A DNA stretch of 64,000 nucleotides from CAZDCD01 sp964503885 (GTDB lineage Bacteria > Bacteroidota > Bacteroidia > Bacteroidales > UBA10428), in the NCBI GenBank assembly GCA_964503885.1, contig CAZDCD010000016.1:34477-98476 (forward strand), given 5' to 3'. A program made the position numbers and the translations under genes. The notes beneath the pieces are model-generated. The model did no database searches. It had not been told where the DNA came from and saw only the letters and a program-made list of their open reading frames with translations. Of the stretch, positions 9,067-17,359 are shown one piece after another; position 1 is the stretch's first letter, and the number at the start of each line of letters is the position of its first letter.

Positions 9067-11586
9067 ATGCGTAAACTTTGGGAACCTGTTCAAGTTAAAG
9101 TATTTCTGGGGTACTTTTTTCTGATCGTCATCGCTTCGTTTACAATCTGGTTAATGTATAACGAAATCGTCCGCTGGTCGATAAAAAAAACAGACGAAAA
9201 TCCTCTGGATGAAAAGGTAATGCAAATCAATTCTATCCTGACAGACCTTTATCAGGCTGAAGGACTTGAACGTACCTATGCGCAGACAGGTGACTATAAT
9301 TATTACAGGGATTATGAGATCACCATGGATACCATTTATCAGCAGCTTGATACACTGCAATTATTGTCGGATACTAAAAATCAGTTCATGCATACAGATA
9401 GCATCCGCAGGCTGTTTGACAGGAAAAGAAGCTATCTGAAGGACCTGGTGGCCATAAAAAAAACCGGATCCTCTGATGATCTTTATAGAAATGCTATGCT
9501 AAGGCTTACATGCAATAAAGATTCAATCGATCAATACCTGCGTGTATACAAGAAGGTAATCACCAACCGCGACAGTGTTTTTATCAGGCAGAAAAAAAAG
9601 AATTTCCTGAACCGCCTGATCTATGTTTTTTCTCCCCAGGAGAATGAGGATTCAACACTTCAGGTAAACGTAAACCAGACCGTTCAGCTCGACAGTATTC
9701 TTAAGACAATTAATCCAACCGATTCCATTATGATGTATTTATCTGCCATTATGGAAGATATCCGCAACGAAAGCAAGAAGGTCGAAATGCAGCTTACGCG
9801 CAAAGAGCAGGAAGTCCTTGCCAATAACCAAACCATTACTCTGCAGCTGCGTCAAATGCTTTCTTCATTTGAAAATGAGGAAATTCTGGGATCTTTCGTT
9901 CAACTGAGGGTGTTGCAGGGCAGAATCAGAAAAACCACCTGGTATATTATTGCTCTGGGTATGCTTGCAGTATTAGCCATTGTTGTATTTCTGGTGCTTA
10001 TCTTAAAAGATATTTCCAGAAGCAGGCTCTACCGGCAAAAACTTGAAAAAGCCAAAGAATTCTCCGATTCTCTTTTAAAGAGCAAGGAACAGTTTATGCT
10101 CAGCATCACACACGACCTAAAATCACCCCTGGGTTCGATCATCGGTTACACCAGGCTTATGCATAAAACCAATGTTGCCGAACAAAAAGATGCTTACCTT
10201 GAAAATATCAACAAAGCATCGGAAGATATTTTAAAGCTCATTAATGATCTTGTGGATTTAATAAGGCTTGATACCGGGAAGTTGAAAATCAATCCCATGA
10301 GGTTTAATCTCAGACACCTTGTTGATGAAATATTCTCGGGTTTTTACCCGATTGCTCTTTCAAGGAATTTGGAATTCAGGCTTGACTATGCGATCTCAAC
10401 AGCAACCGATTACCGGAGTGATCCGGTACGGTTAAAACAGGTTCTGGCAAACCTGATTTCAAATGCTTTGAAATTCACTGATAAGGGAAATGTGCTCTTG
10501 CGGGTCTACCGGATTGAAAATTATGGAAACACCGAACGTATCGGATTTGATATAGCCGATACCGGGATTGGGATTTCAGAAAAGGATAAAAAATTGATTT
10601 TCAATGAATTTTCAAGAGGCACTTTCGGTAACAACCGCCAATATGAGGGTGCCGGACTTGGACTTACTATATCAAAAAGAATCGTTTTGTTGCTTAACGG
10701 TTCCATTTCTGTAAAAAGCAACCCCGGGGCCGGAAGCCTGTTTACAGTTCAACTGCCGCTTGAAAAATGTGATAATCCGGTGCGGCAGAAGCAGGTGTCT
10801 GAACAGGACCCGGATCTGAAAGATAAGCATGTTTTGCTGATCGATGATGATGAGACTTTATTGAACATGATTTCTGAAGTCCTGGAGAATTCGGGGATAC
10901 ATGTTCAGAAATTCAATTCTCCGTTAAACGCCTTGAAGTTTATTGAAAACAATACCCCCGATATCATTCTCACAGATCTCCATATGCCAGGGATGAATGG
11001 CATTGATTTGATTAAGCAGGTAGACGGGAGATCAGGCAGGAAAATTCCGGTAATTGCCGTTACAGGAAAAGATACAACCGATCCGGAAAAATACCTTCGG
11101 GCAGGATTCAGAGCCTGTATTTATAAACCCTTCCAGCCATCACAGCTTCTGGAAAATATCCGGAAGGTGCTTAAAGGCGAAATGATGCATACCATCTGCC
11201 CGAGGCCCGGAGATGCGGAAAGCAGACATGCCGGTAAAGCATATGACCTTGAGCAGATCAGACAATTTGCTGAATATGATGAGAAAAGCGTAAGACAGAT
11301 CCTTAGTTCATTTGTGCACACAAGCCTTAAGCATATTGAGCTATTAAGGAGTTATATAAACGAAAAAGACTACAGATCGATGCAGGAACTTGCTCATAAA
11401 ATGCTGTCAATGTTCCGTCAGATAGAAGCACACCGGGTTACAGGATTTTTACTGAAGATAGAGGAGGCAACAAACAGGCAGTTGACCGCCGTGGAGTGGA
11501 ATTTGCTGGTCCGGAAAACACTAAAAGAAATTGAAGAGGTAATCGAACTGATTCGTAAAGAACAACATATCACCCTGAAGGTATGA
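9067..11586 (+). CDS. hybrid sensor histidine kinase with REC and Hpt domains
   Basis: A membrane sensor kinase of about 839 aa that likely runs a full internal phosphorelay. Order of domains: TM1 (about 11-31), a 260-residue periplasmic, mostly helical sensor without recognisable fold, TM2 (about 293-315), a HisKA dimerisation domain with His349 (SITHDLKSPLGS), an HATPase with N-box NLISNALKF, DIADTGIGIS and GAGLGLTIS, a receiver domain with Asp637 (TDLHMPGMNG), and a C-terminal Hpt domain with His777 (ELAHKML). The frame is open to an ATG at 8932, adding 45 residues, but the start at 9067 places TM1 right after a short basic N-terminus. It faces the sigma54-type regulator gene 47 bases away, its likely output partner. 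Confidence 0.9.
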   Translation: MRKLWEPVQVKVFLGYFFLIVIASFTIWLMYNEIVRWSIKKTDENPLDEKVMQINSILTDLYQAEGLERTYAQTGDYNYYRDYEITMDTIYQQLDTLQLLSDTKNQFMHTDSIRRLFDRKRSYLKDLVAIKKTGSSDDLYRNAMLRLTCNKDSIDQYLRVYKKVITNRDSVFIRQKKKNFLNRLIYVFSPQENEDSTLQVNVNQTVQLDSILKTINPTDSIMMYLSAIMEDIRNESKKVEMQLTRKEQEVLANNQTITLQLRQMLSSFENEEILGSFVQLRVLQGRIRKTTWYIIALGMLAVLAIVVFLVLILKDISRSRLYRQKLEKAKEFSDSLLKSKEQFMLSITHDLKSPLGSIIGYTRLMHKTNVAEQKDAYLENINKASEDILKLINDLVDLIRLDTGKLKINPMRFNLRHLVDEIFSGFYPIALSRNLEFRLDYAISTATDYRSDPVRLKQVLANLISNALKFTDKGNVLLRVYRIENYGNTERIGFDIADTGIGISEKDKKLIFNEFSRGTFGNNRQYEGAGLGLTISKRIVLLLNGSISVKSNPGAGSLFTVQLPLEKCDNPVRQKQVSEQDPDLKDKHVLLIDDDETLLNMISEVLENSGIHVQKFNSPLNALKFIENNTPDIILTDLHMPGMNGIDLIKQVDGRSGRKIPVIAVTGKDTTDPEKYLRAGFRACIYKPFQPSQLLENIRKVLKGEMMHTICPRPGDAESRHAGKAYDLEQIRQFAEYDEKSVRQILSSFVHTSLKHIELLRSYINEKDYRSMQELAHKMLSMFRQIEAHRVTGFLLKIEEATNRQLTAVEWNLLVRKTLKEIEEVIELIRKEQHITLKV

Positions 11587-11633
11587 TGGCTGGCTTCAAT
11601 TACCCGACACTAACAGGAGGCCTGATCATTGTC

Positions 11634-12965
11634 TCAGGGCACAATAATATCGTACAGCTTTAATTTATTATACAGTGTTTTCCTGTCGATTTTGAGCAAT
11701 CTGGCCGCCTTGCTTTTGTTGTTTTCAGCTACCTCAAGAGCCTTTCGGATAGCGCCGGGTTCATCCTCTTCATGAGATAGCCCTGAACGGCCGGTCAGTA
11801 CCGATTTTTCATACAGTTCTTCAGGGATCTCTTTTATGGTGATATACCGGCCCTTTGAAAGAAGAGTCGCACGTTTTACGATATTTTTCAGTTCACGAAG
11901 GTTTCCCGGCCAGTCGTAGTTCAAAAATACCGGCTCAATATTCTTTTCAAATCCTGATACTGACTTATTAAGGTATGTATTAGCCTGTTCGAGAAAATAA
12001 TGTGCAAATACCATGATGTCCGTTTTGCGCTCACACAACCTTGGCACCATGATCTGAAACTCATTCAACCTGTGATACAGGTCTTTCCTGAACGTTCCTC
12101 TTTCCATACCACCAGCCAGGTTTTCATTGGTGGCTGCTATGATCCTCACATCTACTTTTATTTCCCTGGTAGTGCCCACGGGTTTTACCCGGTTTTCCTG
12201 CAATGCCCTGAGGAGCTGAATTTGTGTATCGTATGAGAGATTACCCACTTCATCCAGGAATAAGGTACCACCGTTGGCCGATTCAAAATATCCTGTCTTA
12301 TCTACTATTGCACCGGTAAAAGAGCCTTTTATGTGACCAAAGAATTCACTGGCTGCCAGTTCTTTAGAGATGGTGCCACAGTCAACTGCCACAAAAGGCA
12401 ATTCAGCACGCCTGCTCTTATTGTGTATAAGTCTTGCAATATATTCCTTGCCTGTGCCGCTTTCTCCTGTGATAAGCACCGATATTGAAGTAGGAGCCAC
12501 CTGGCTTATGTATTCCTTCAATTGCTGTGAGGTATTGCTAAAACCTTCAAGGTATGAAAATGACAATGGTTCAGGCTTCTTATAAGATTCCGGATATTTT
12601 TGACTGCCTGCTGTAAGGGCTTCCTTAATTGCGTTAAGCACCTCATCTGGATTTAACGGCTTTGGAATGTAATCAAATGCACCCTGTTTGATCGATTTTA
12701 TGGCTGTGGTAATATCAGCATATCCTGTCATCATAATAATTTGTGTATCAGGTGACTGGTTTTTTATCAGTGCGGTTAATTCCAGACCATTAATTTCGGG
12801 CATACGCATGTCGGTGAGCACAACATCAAAAAATTTCTCAGCGATGATCATTTTTGCTTCAACCGGTGAAAATACGTTTTTTACCTCATACCCGTTTTTT
12901 TCCAGAAGGGTTTTTAACATCAGGCAAAAGGTAACATCGTCGTCGATAATCAATATATTGGCCAT
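11634..12965 (-). CDS. sigma54-dependent response regulator (NtrC family)
   Basis: A 443-aa activator of sigma54 RNA polymerase. The N-terminal receiver has the acidic pair DDD at 8-10 and phospho-acceptor Asp52 (LTDMRMPEING). The AAA+ domain has Walker A GESGTGKE (167-174), a GSFTGA variant of the GAFTGA loop (214-219) that contacts sigma54, and Walker B GTLFLDEV (233-240). The C-terminal Fis-type helix-turn-helix lies around 402-440 (EVAENNKSKAARLLKIDRKT). It converges on the hybrid kinase gene, whose Hpt domain could pass phosphate to Asp52. A TATATTTG -7 element lies at 13066-13059 on this strand. The target genes are not visible here. Confidence 0.92.
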   Translation of the reverse strand: MANILIIDDDVTFCLMLKTLLEKNGYEVKNVFSPVEAKMIIAEKFFDVVLTDMRMPEINGLELTALIKNQSPDTQIIMMTGYADITTAIKSIKQGAFDYIPKPLNPDEVLNAIKEALTAGSQKYPESYKKPEPLSFSYLEGFSNTSQQLKEYISQVAPTSISVLITGESGTGKEYIARLIHNKSRRAELPFVAVDCGTISKELAASEFFGHIKGSFTGAIVDKTGYFESANGGTLFLDEVGNLSYDTQIQLLRALQENRVKPVGTTREIKVDVRIIAATNENLAGGMERGTFRKDLYHRLNEFQIMVPRLCERKTDIMVFAHYFLEQANTYLNKSVSGFEKNIEPVFLNYDWPGNLRELKNIVKRATLLSKGRYITIKEIPEELYEKSVLTGRSGLSHEEDEPGAIRKALEVAENNKSKAARLLKIDRKTLYNKLKLYDIIVP

Positions 12966-13527
12966 GCACTAAATAAAATAACACCATTACACACCTATCC
13001 GATTGTTCCGTACCGGCAACAAGGTATCAAAATCCGGAATTACCTCAATTGAATAGGGCAAATATACCAAATCCTATTTAATTCGGCGACAGCAATTGTT
13101 TAGTTCAACCGGAATATAATTTTATGGCAGTTTGTTGAACGGGAATTGCTTTTTGTACCTGTGTTGTTCAATATGCTTTATAGAACCTAAGTCTGCAAGG
13201 CACCCGCTGATTAACGATGATTTTAATTGTACTTCCGTGTGACAACATGAGGTGGGACTATTCACCAGGTAGCATCATCTATGCCGGAAATTTTCTTTCA
13301 GGGGATATTCTATTGGTGATTGTTTTGCAATGTTGAGAAGGAAGTATCGTTCTGTCTTGTTCAGAATCGGCAGATTTTATCAGTGCAGTGGTAAAATGCA
13401 ACTGCCCGGAAGAATTACTTCTCCCGGGTCAGCTATTGCAGAGGCTTATATAGATTTGCGACGAATAGTAAATTATTTGCAGCTTTTTCCCAAATAAGCA
13501 AAACAAGGCATACAGAAGGGCGGTAAT
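12966..13527 (-). other. intergenic region upstream of the sigma54-type regulator
   Basis: A 562-base gap. On the minus strand TATATTTG at 13066-13059 is a plausible -7 element for the regulator, leaving a leader of about 85 nt. An imperfect inverted repeat CCCGGAAGAA/TTCTCCCGGG lies near 13403-13428. No ORF of convincing length, no tRNA and no clear terminator were found in the rest. Confidence 0.4.
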
Positions 13528-13851
13528 TTACATTGTGTCCTTGTTCTGGCAATCCTTTTTAACCATCTCTCCGTCTTTACTGTAGTAAAGAACCTTTTCT
13601 TCCTTATCGTTTTTAACTGCTACCTTGTAGTTTCCATCTGTTCCGATATAGGCCTTTTCTATGGTATACCCCGAGTAGTCCTGATCGATAGCATTAAATA
13701 CTGCATCGGGCAGATCGGCTACTTTGATTTCAGTATACTTTACTTCATCAGCAGCTGTCTGTAAATCTCTAGATGTCTTAGCACTAACGTATTGCGGGAC
13801 ACTTAGTCCCAGCACAAGTGCTGTTGCTGTTAAAATCAATATTTTTTTCAT
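13528..13851 (-). CDS. secreted PepSY-like (BLIP-like) small protein
   Basis: A 107-aa protein with a clear signal peptide (MKKILILTATALVLGLSV, likely cleaved after VSA near residue 24). The mature part has the pattern of the PepSY-like proteins common in Bacteroidota: LPDAVFNAIDQDYSGYTIEKA, a turn with a short strand (GNYKVAVK), then KVLYYSKDGEMVKK. Such proteins are periplasmic or surface-exposed; their function is largely unknown, and some relatives resemble the beta-lactamase inhibitor fold. It stands alone, with more than 400 bases of non-coding DNA on each side. A TTTGGCACG sequence lies at 13926-13918 on this strand but without a matching -12 element. Confidence 0.75.
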   Translation of the reverse strand: MKKILILTATALVLGLSVPQYVSAKTSRDLQTAADEVKYTEIKVADLPDAVFNAIDQDYSGYTIEKAYIGTDGNYKVAVKNDKEEKVLYYSKDGEMVKKDCQNKDTM

Positions 13852-14025
13852 GTTTATAACTTTTGGTTTTACAATTCAATTAGTACTTAGGCATATGTTT
13901 GATGCATTAGATATAATCGTGCCAAAAAAATAAAACATGATTACAAAAAATTCTAACAATTAGAATATCAAATAAATAAAAAGACTTAAAATTTTTTTCA
14001 GCAGCAGATTATATCAGTGATTGAC

Positions 14026-14063
14026 CTGTGGATTCCACACCTGTAGTGTGGATTTTTCCACAG
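14026..14063. repeat. nested palindrome with four TCCACA/TGTGGA copies (DnaA-box-like)
   Basis: CTGTGGA at 14026-14032 pairs with TCCACAG at 14057-14063, and inside it TCCACAC at 14034-14040 pairs with GTGTGGA at 14046-14052. The right half includes TTTTCCACA, which fits the general DnaA box TTWTNCACA. The 100 bases to the left (13927-14000) are strongly AT-rich. The whole lies in a 440-base intergenic region. It could be a protein-binding site (DnaA or a dimeric regulator) or a structured RNA element. Confidence 0.6.
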
Positions 14064-14181
14064 TTATTATCACATTGTTGTTTTCATCCCTGACCGTAAA
14101 TAAAGGGGAATAGCCTGATTTTCTGAACCAAAGGGTATTTTAGTTGACATACTGACCGGATTCAGAAAAGAAGAATGTGTT

Positions 14182-14212
14182 TTTGATAATTTGGGCTACT
14201 ATTGTATATTTG
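14182..14212 (+). promoter_or_regulatory. consensus promoter pointing into the 3' end of hydG (antisense)
   Basis: TTTG at 14182-14185, a 19-base spacer, then TATATTTG at 14205-14212: an exact match to the Bacteroidota vegetative consensus. On the + strand no gene follows; transcription would start near 14219 and run antisense into hydG, which ends at 14295. It may drive a small or antisense RNA, or may be a chance match in AT-rich DNA. Confidence 0.5.
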
Positions 14213-14294
14213 TTCCTTGTAGTAATCGGCTCTGCAAATAATGGTTACTGTCTCGTAAAAGAGTTTCAGTACGGTATTAAGATCGTTGCAAACC

Positions 14295-15722
14295 TCAAAA
14301 ATACAGATCGCGTTCACCCTGCCTGATCCTTTTGATCCGTTTTCTGATCTCGGGTACATTTCCGTTTCCGTTCAACCTTTTCAGGTTGTGTTCGATCAAC
14401 ATCCAGCCTTTGGCCGCCGTATTTTCCGGGGCATAATCCACAAGGTACTCAGCAAGTGTAAGTATTGCATTCGGTGAGCAGAACCGTTTAATGAATCCGG
14501 GGACTGAAAATTCCATAAAATGCTCGCCTGTTCGTCCGAGACGGTAACATGCCGTACAGAAAGAAGGCAGATAGTCTTCGTTCAGCAGTTCTTCAATCAC
14601 TTCGTTCAGAGACCGGTCGTCATGTATTCTGAACTGCTCCTTCTCGAGATCCTGAGGTGCAGCCTGACGGCCTGCATAGGCACCGATTTCGATCTTTGTT
14701 CCCCCGTCGATCTGAGAAACCCCGAAGCGTATCACCTCTTTCCTTATCGATGCATTTTCCCGGGCCGTGAGAATAAGTCCGGTATAGGGTACGGCAAGCC
14801 TGAGTATGGCAATGAGCCGTGTGAATTCGTCATCGCTTACCGTAAAACGGTTGCTGCACTCAACCGAAGAAGCTTCCTTAAGCCGTGGAAAGGATATGGT
14901 ATGGGGGCCCACATTATAGCATGCCTCAAGATGATTGGCATGACGCACCAGGGCCATTACCTCAAATTTCCAGTTATACAGTCCGAACAGTGCCCCGATA
15001 CCTACATCATCGAGTCCTGCCTCCTGTGCCCTGTCAAGCGCCGTAATGCGGTAACGGTAATCCTTTTTCCGTCCGGAAGGGTGATACATTTTGTAGTATC
15101 CGGGGTGATAGGTTTCCTGGAAAACCTGATAGGTGCCTATTCCTGCTTTTTTTACAATTCTGAACCCTTCAATATCAAGCGGTGCCGCGTTGATATTCAC
15201 CCGCCTGATCGCTCCATTTCCTTTTTTAACGCCATATACAGTTTTTACGACACCGGCAATAAAATCAGGATTGTAATCGGGATGCTCCCCAAAAACCAGG
15301 ATCAACCGTTTTTGGCCGTTCTCTTCCAGTGCGGTTACCTCTTTTACAAGTTCTTCTCCATTCAGTGTAGTGCGTTTTGCCGACCGGTTTGAAACCCTGA
15401 ACCCGCAATACAGGCAGTTATTTGTACATTTATTTCCCACATAAAGCGGTGCGAAAAGTACGATGCGGTTACCATATACATCATTCTTCAGCTGTTTGGC
15501 GCCGGCTTTTATTTCCTCGATGCTCTCGGGTGAATCGGCATTTAGCAATGCTGCCACCTCATAAAGATTCAGTCTCTGTTTTCCGAGTGATTTGGCAATA
15601 ATATCCTTGAGAAGATGCCTGTCATTCCGGGTATCCTTAAGTATCCCGACGATTTCAGCCAAATCGATAAATGGTTGTTGCGGTTTATCCGCCATACTGT
15701 ACTTTTCCGGTGAAAATTTCAT
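14295..15722 (-). CDS. hydG: [FeFe] hydrogenase maturase HydG (radical SAM tyrosine lyase)
   Basis: HydG splits tyrosine to p-cresol and makes the CO and CN- ligands of the H-cluster of [FeFe] hydrogenase. The radical-SAM cluster motif CTNNCLYC (Cys99, Cys103, Cys106) is present. The C-terminal CX2CX22C (Cys389, Cys392, Cys415) that binds the second, auxiliary cluster separates HydG from the thiamine enzyme ThiH. The length of 475 aa is normal. It follows the TM1266-like regulator by 37 bases on the same strand, a typical hydrogenase-maturation pairing. hydE, hydF and the hydrogenase itself are not in the window, so they must lie elsewhere. The start at 15722 or the ATG nine codons later are both possible. 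Confidence 0.95.
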   Translation of the reverse strand: MKFSPEKYSMADKPQQPFIDLAEIVGILKDTRNDRHLLKDIIAKSLGKQRLNLYEVAALLNADSPESIEEIKAGAKQLKNDVYGNRIVLFAPLYVGNKCTNNCLYCGFRVSNRSAKRTTLNGEELVKEVTALEENGQKRLILVFGEHPDYNPDFIAGVVKTVYGVKKGNGAIRRVNINAAPLDIEGFRIVKKAGIGTYQVFQETYHPGYYKMYHPSGRKKDYRYRITALDRAQEAGLDDVGIGALFGLYNWKFEVMALVRHANHLEACYNVGPHTISFPRLKEASSVECSNRFTVSDDEFTRLIAILRLAVPYTGLILTARENASIRKEVIRFGVSQIDGGTKIEIGAYAGRQAAPQDLEKEQFRIHDDRSLNEVIEELLNEDYLPSFCTACYRLGRTGEHFMEFSVPGFIKRFCSPNAILTLAEYLVDYAPENTAAKGWMLIEHNLKRLNGNGNVPEIRKRIKRIRQGERDLYF

Positions 15723-15759
15723 GAATTCTTCCTTTCTTCCGCAAATTTCAATACCTGCC

Positions 15760-16020
15760 TTATAATGCCTGATCCCTTGCCATCACGGATCTCACACGTA
15801 AGCCTTTAAGCCTTCCCAATTGTCCGGTGAGGGCACCGATTTCGTCTGTTGAACCTTCCACAACAAGGGAGATCACATTTATTGATCTTTCCCTTAAGGG
15901 AATTCCCTGTCGTCCGATAATTATAGAAGAATGACTGGAAAGAATTTGATTGAATTCTGCAATGAACTCCTTACCGGTAACCAATATAAGTATACTGCCG
16001 ATTCTCTTTTCCATAAGCAA
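15760..16020 (-). CDS. iron-only hydrogenase system regulator (TM1266-like, ACT/NikR-C fold)
   Basis: An 86-aa protein matching the putative iron-only hydrogenase system regulator family, whose prototype is TM1266. Visible hallmarks are the opening EKRIGSILILV, the central HSSIIIGRQGIPLRERSINVISLVVEG and the end GRLKGLRVRSVMA, a ferredoxin-like ACT/NikR C-terminal fold with no DNA-binding domain. Members are found beside [FeFe] hydrogenase maturases, and here hydG follows 37 bases downstream. Its actual regulatory role is unproven. The start may be the first or the third codon (MLMEK). Confidence 0.88.
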   Translation of the reverse strand: MLMEKRIGSILILVTGKEFIAEFNQILSSHSSIIIGRQGIPLRERSINVISLVVEGSTDEIGALTGQLGRLKGLRVRSVMARDQAL

Positions 16021-16204
16021 TCTCCCTTTGGATCAGAATTTTCATGGAATCCTCGAAGCCGCAATTGCCGCTTCTCAGCTTGTTATCTTTTATGCGGCAA
16101 AAGTAACCATAAATAGCACGGCACAAATATGTTTTACAACAGGTACGCCGGAAATAACAAGAAATGCGGTATTTATCTTCAAATAGCTTTGGGCATTTGG
16201 TTAT

Positions 16205-16777
16205 CTACCTGTAATAGTTCATTTTTTTGATATGATCATAAACACCTGCAGGCAGGAAATACCGTATATCTTTGCCCTGTGCGATAGCATCGCGGATAAA
16301 ACTCGATGAAATATCAATCATAGGGGCATTCACAAACATGGCGTTTTTATGGTCTTCCTGTTTCAGGGTTTCACTACCGGGCCGCGGGTATATCAGCCGG
16401 GTAAAGTTGTTTTCTATGACTTCATAATTCTTCCATTTATGAAATGAGGAAAGGTTATCGGAGCCCATGATCAGTGCAAATTCATTGTTCGGGTATTTTT
16501 CTTTCAGATGGGCCAGGGTATTCACCGTATATGAGGGTTTGGGCAGCCTGAATTCGATATCCGAAATCCTGAACCGTTCTTCTTTCCCGATGGCCAGCTC
16601 CAGCAGCTCGTACCTCGCAAAATCTGCGAGGAGTGTGCTTTTTTGCTTCAACGGGTTTTGGGGACTAATAACAAACCACACCTGGATGATGTCGGTAAAT
16701 TCGGCAAAATAGTTGGCAATTGCCAGATGGCCTATATGAACCGGATTGAATGAGCCGAAGTATAATCCGGTTCTCAT
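16205..16777 (-). CDS. nadD: nicotinate-nucleotide adenylyltransferase
   Basis: NadD adenylates nicotinate mononucleotide in NAD synthesis. The 190-aa protein has the nucleotidyltransferase signature GSFNPVHIGH (8-17; HIGH 14-17), the central MGSDNLSSFHKWKNYE that binds the nicotinate side, and the C-terminal ISSSFIRD near residues 160-167 corresponding to the ISSTxIR motif. It is the third gene of a yicC-gmk-nadD operon, beginning one base after the gmk stop. This arrangement is conserved in Bacteroidota. Confidence 0.96.
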   Translation of the reverse strand: MRTGLYFGSFNPVHIGHLAIANYFAEFTDIIQVWFVISPQNPLKQKSTLLADFARYELLELAIGKEERFRISDIEFRLPKPSYTVNTLAHLKEKYPNNEFALIMGSDNLSSFHKWKNYEVIENNFTRLIYPRPGSETLKQEDHKNAMFVNAPMIDISSSFIRDAIAQGKDIRYFLPAGVYDHIKKMNYYR

Positions 16778-16778
16778 A

Positions 16779-17348
16779 TTAGCTGTTCAGATATTCGCTG
16801 ACCATTTTTTCTGCTTCCTTAAGGGCGGTATCAAGTCCGTCGTTTATCAGCACCCTGTCGAATTTGTCGGAGTATTTCATTTCAAAACTGGCCTTGGCAA
16901 TTCTTCCGCTTATCTTGTCTGCAGGTTCGGTTGCCCTTTTTTCAAGGCGCCGGCGAAGTTCATCAATCGACGGGGGCATGACGAATACCGATAATGCATT
17001 GGTGCCGAACTGACGTTTCAGGTTTATTCCCCCCATGACATCGACATCAAAAACAACGTTATTCCGGTTGGCCCAGATGCGATCGATTTCCGACTTCAGT
17101 GTGCCGTAATAATGATTTTTATATACTTCCTCCCATTCCACAAATTCATTCTCATCGATTTTTGTTCTGAATTGATCGACAGAAATAAAGTAGTAATCTT
17201 TCCCGTTAACCTCTCCTTCGCGAATTTTCCTTGTGCAGGCAGATATTGAAAATTCAAGATGTAATCCCGGTATGGATACCAGATGGTTTACAATGGTTGT
17301 TTTTCCCGAACCCGAAGGGGCTGAAAAGATGATGCATTTTCCGGACAT
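16779..17348 (-). CDS. gmk: guanylate kinase
   Basis: Gmk phosphorylates GMP to GDP. The 189-aa protein has the P-loop APSGSGKTT (10-18), the GMP-binding stretch with TRKIREGEVNGKDYYF (about 40-55), FVEWEEVYKNHYYGT, and the lid region RRRLEKRATE. Length and motif order are standard. It sits 11 bases after yicC and one base before nadD in the same operon. Confidence 0.97.
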   Translation of the reverse strand: MSGKCIIFSAPSGSGKTTIVNHLVSIPGLHLEFSISACTRKIREGEVNGKDYYFISVDQFRTKIDENEFVEWEEVYKNHYYGTLKSEIDRIWANRNNVVFDVDVMGGINLKRQFGTNALSVFVMPPSIDELRRRLEKRATEPADKISGRIAKASFEMKYSDKFDRVLINDGLDTALKEAEKMVSEYLNS

Positions 17349-17359
17349 TCCGCTAACGA

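Noticed and set aside
13904..13926. TTTGGCACG upstream of the PepSY-like gene as a sigma54 promoter
   Set aside because: The -24 half fits, but at the -12 position the bases are TC rather than GC and the next GC is six bases too far.
14520..15392. Plus-strand ORF of 290 codons
   Set aside because: It lies wholly antisense to hydG, which has all its cysteine motifs; the translation shows no domain.
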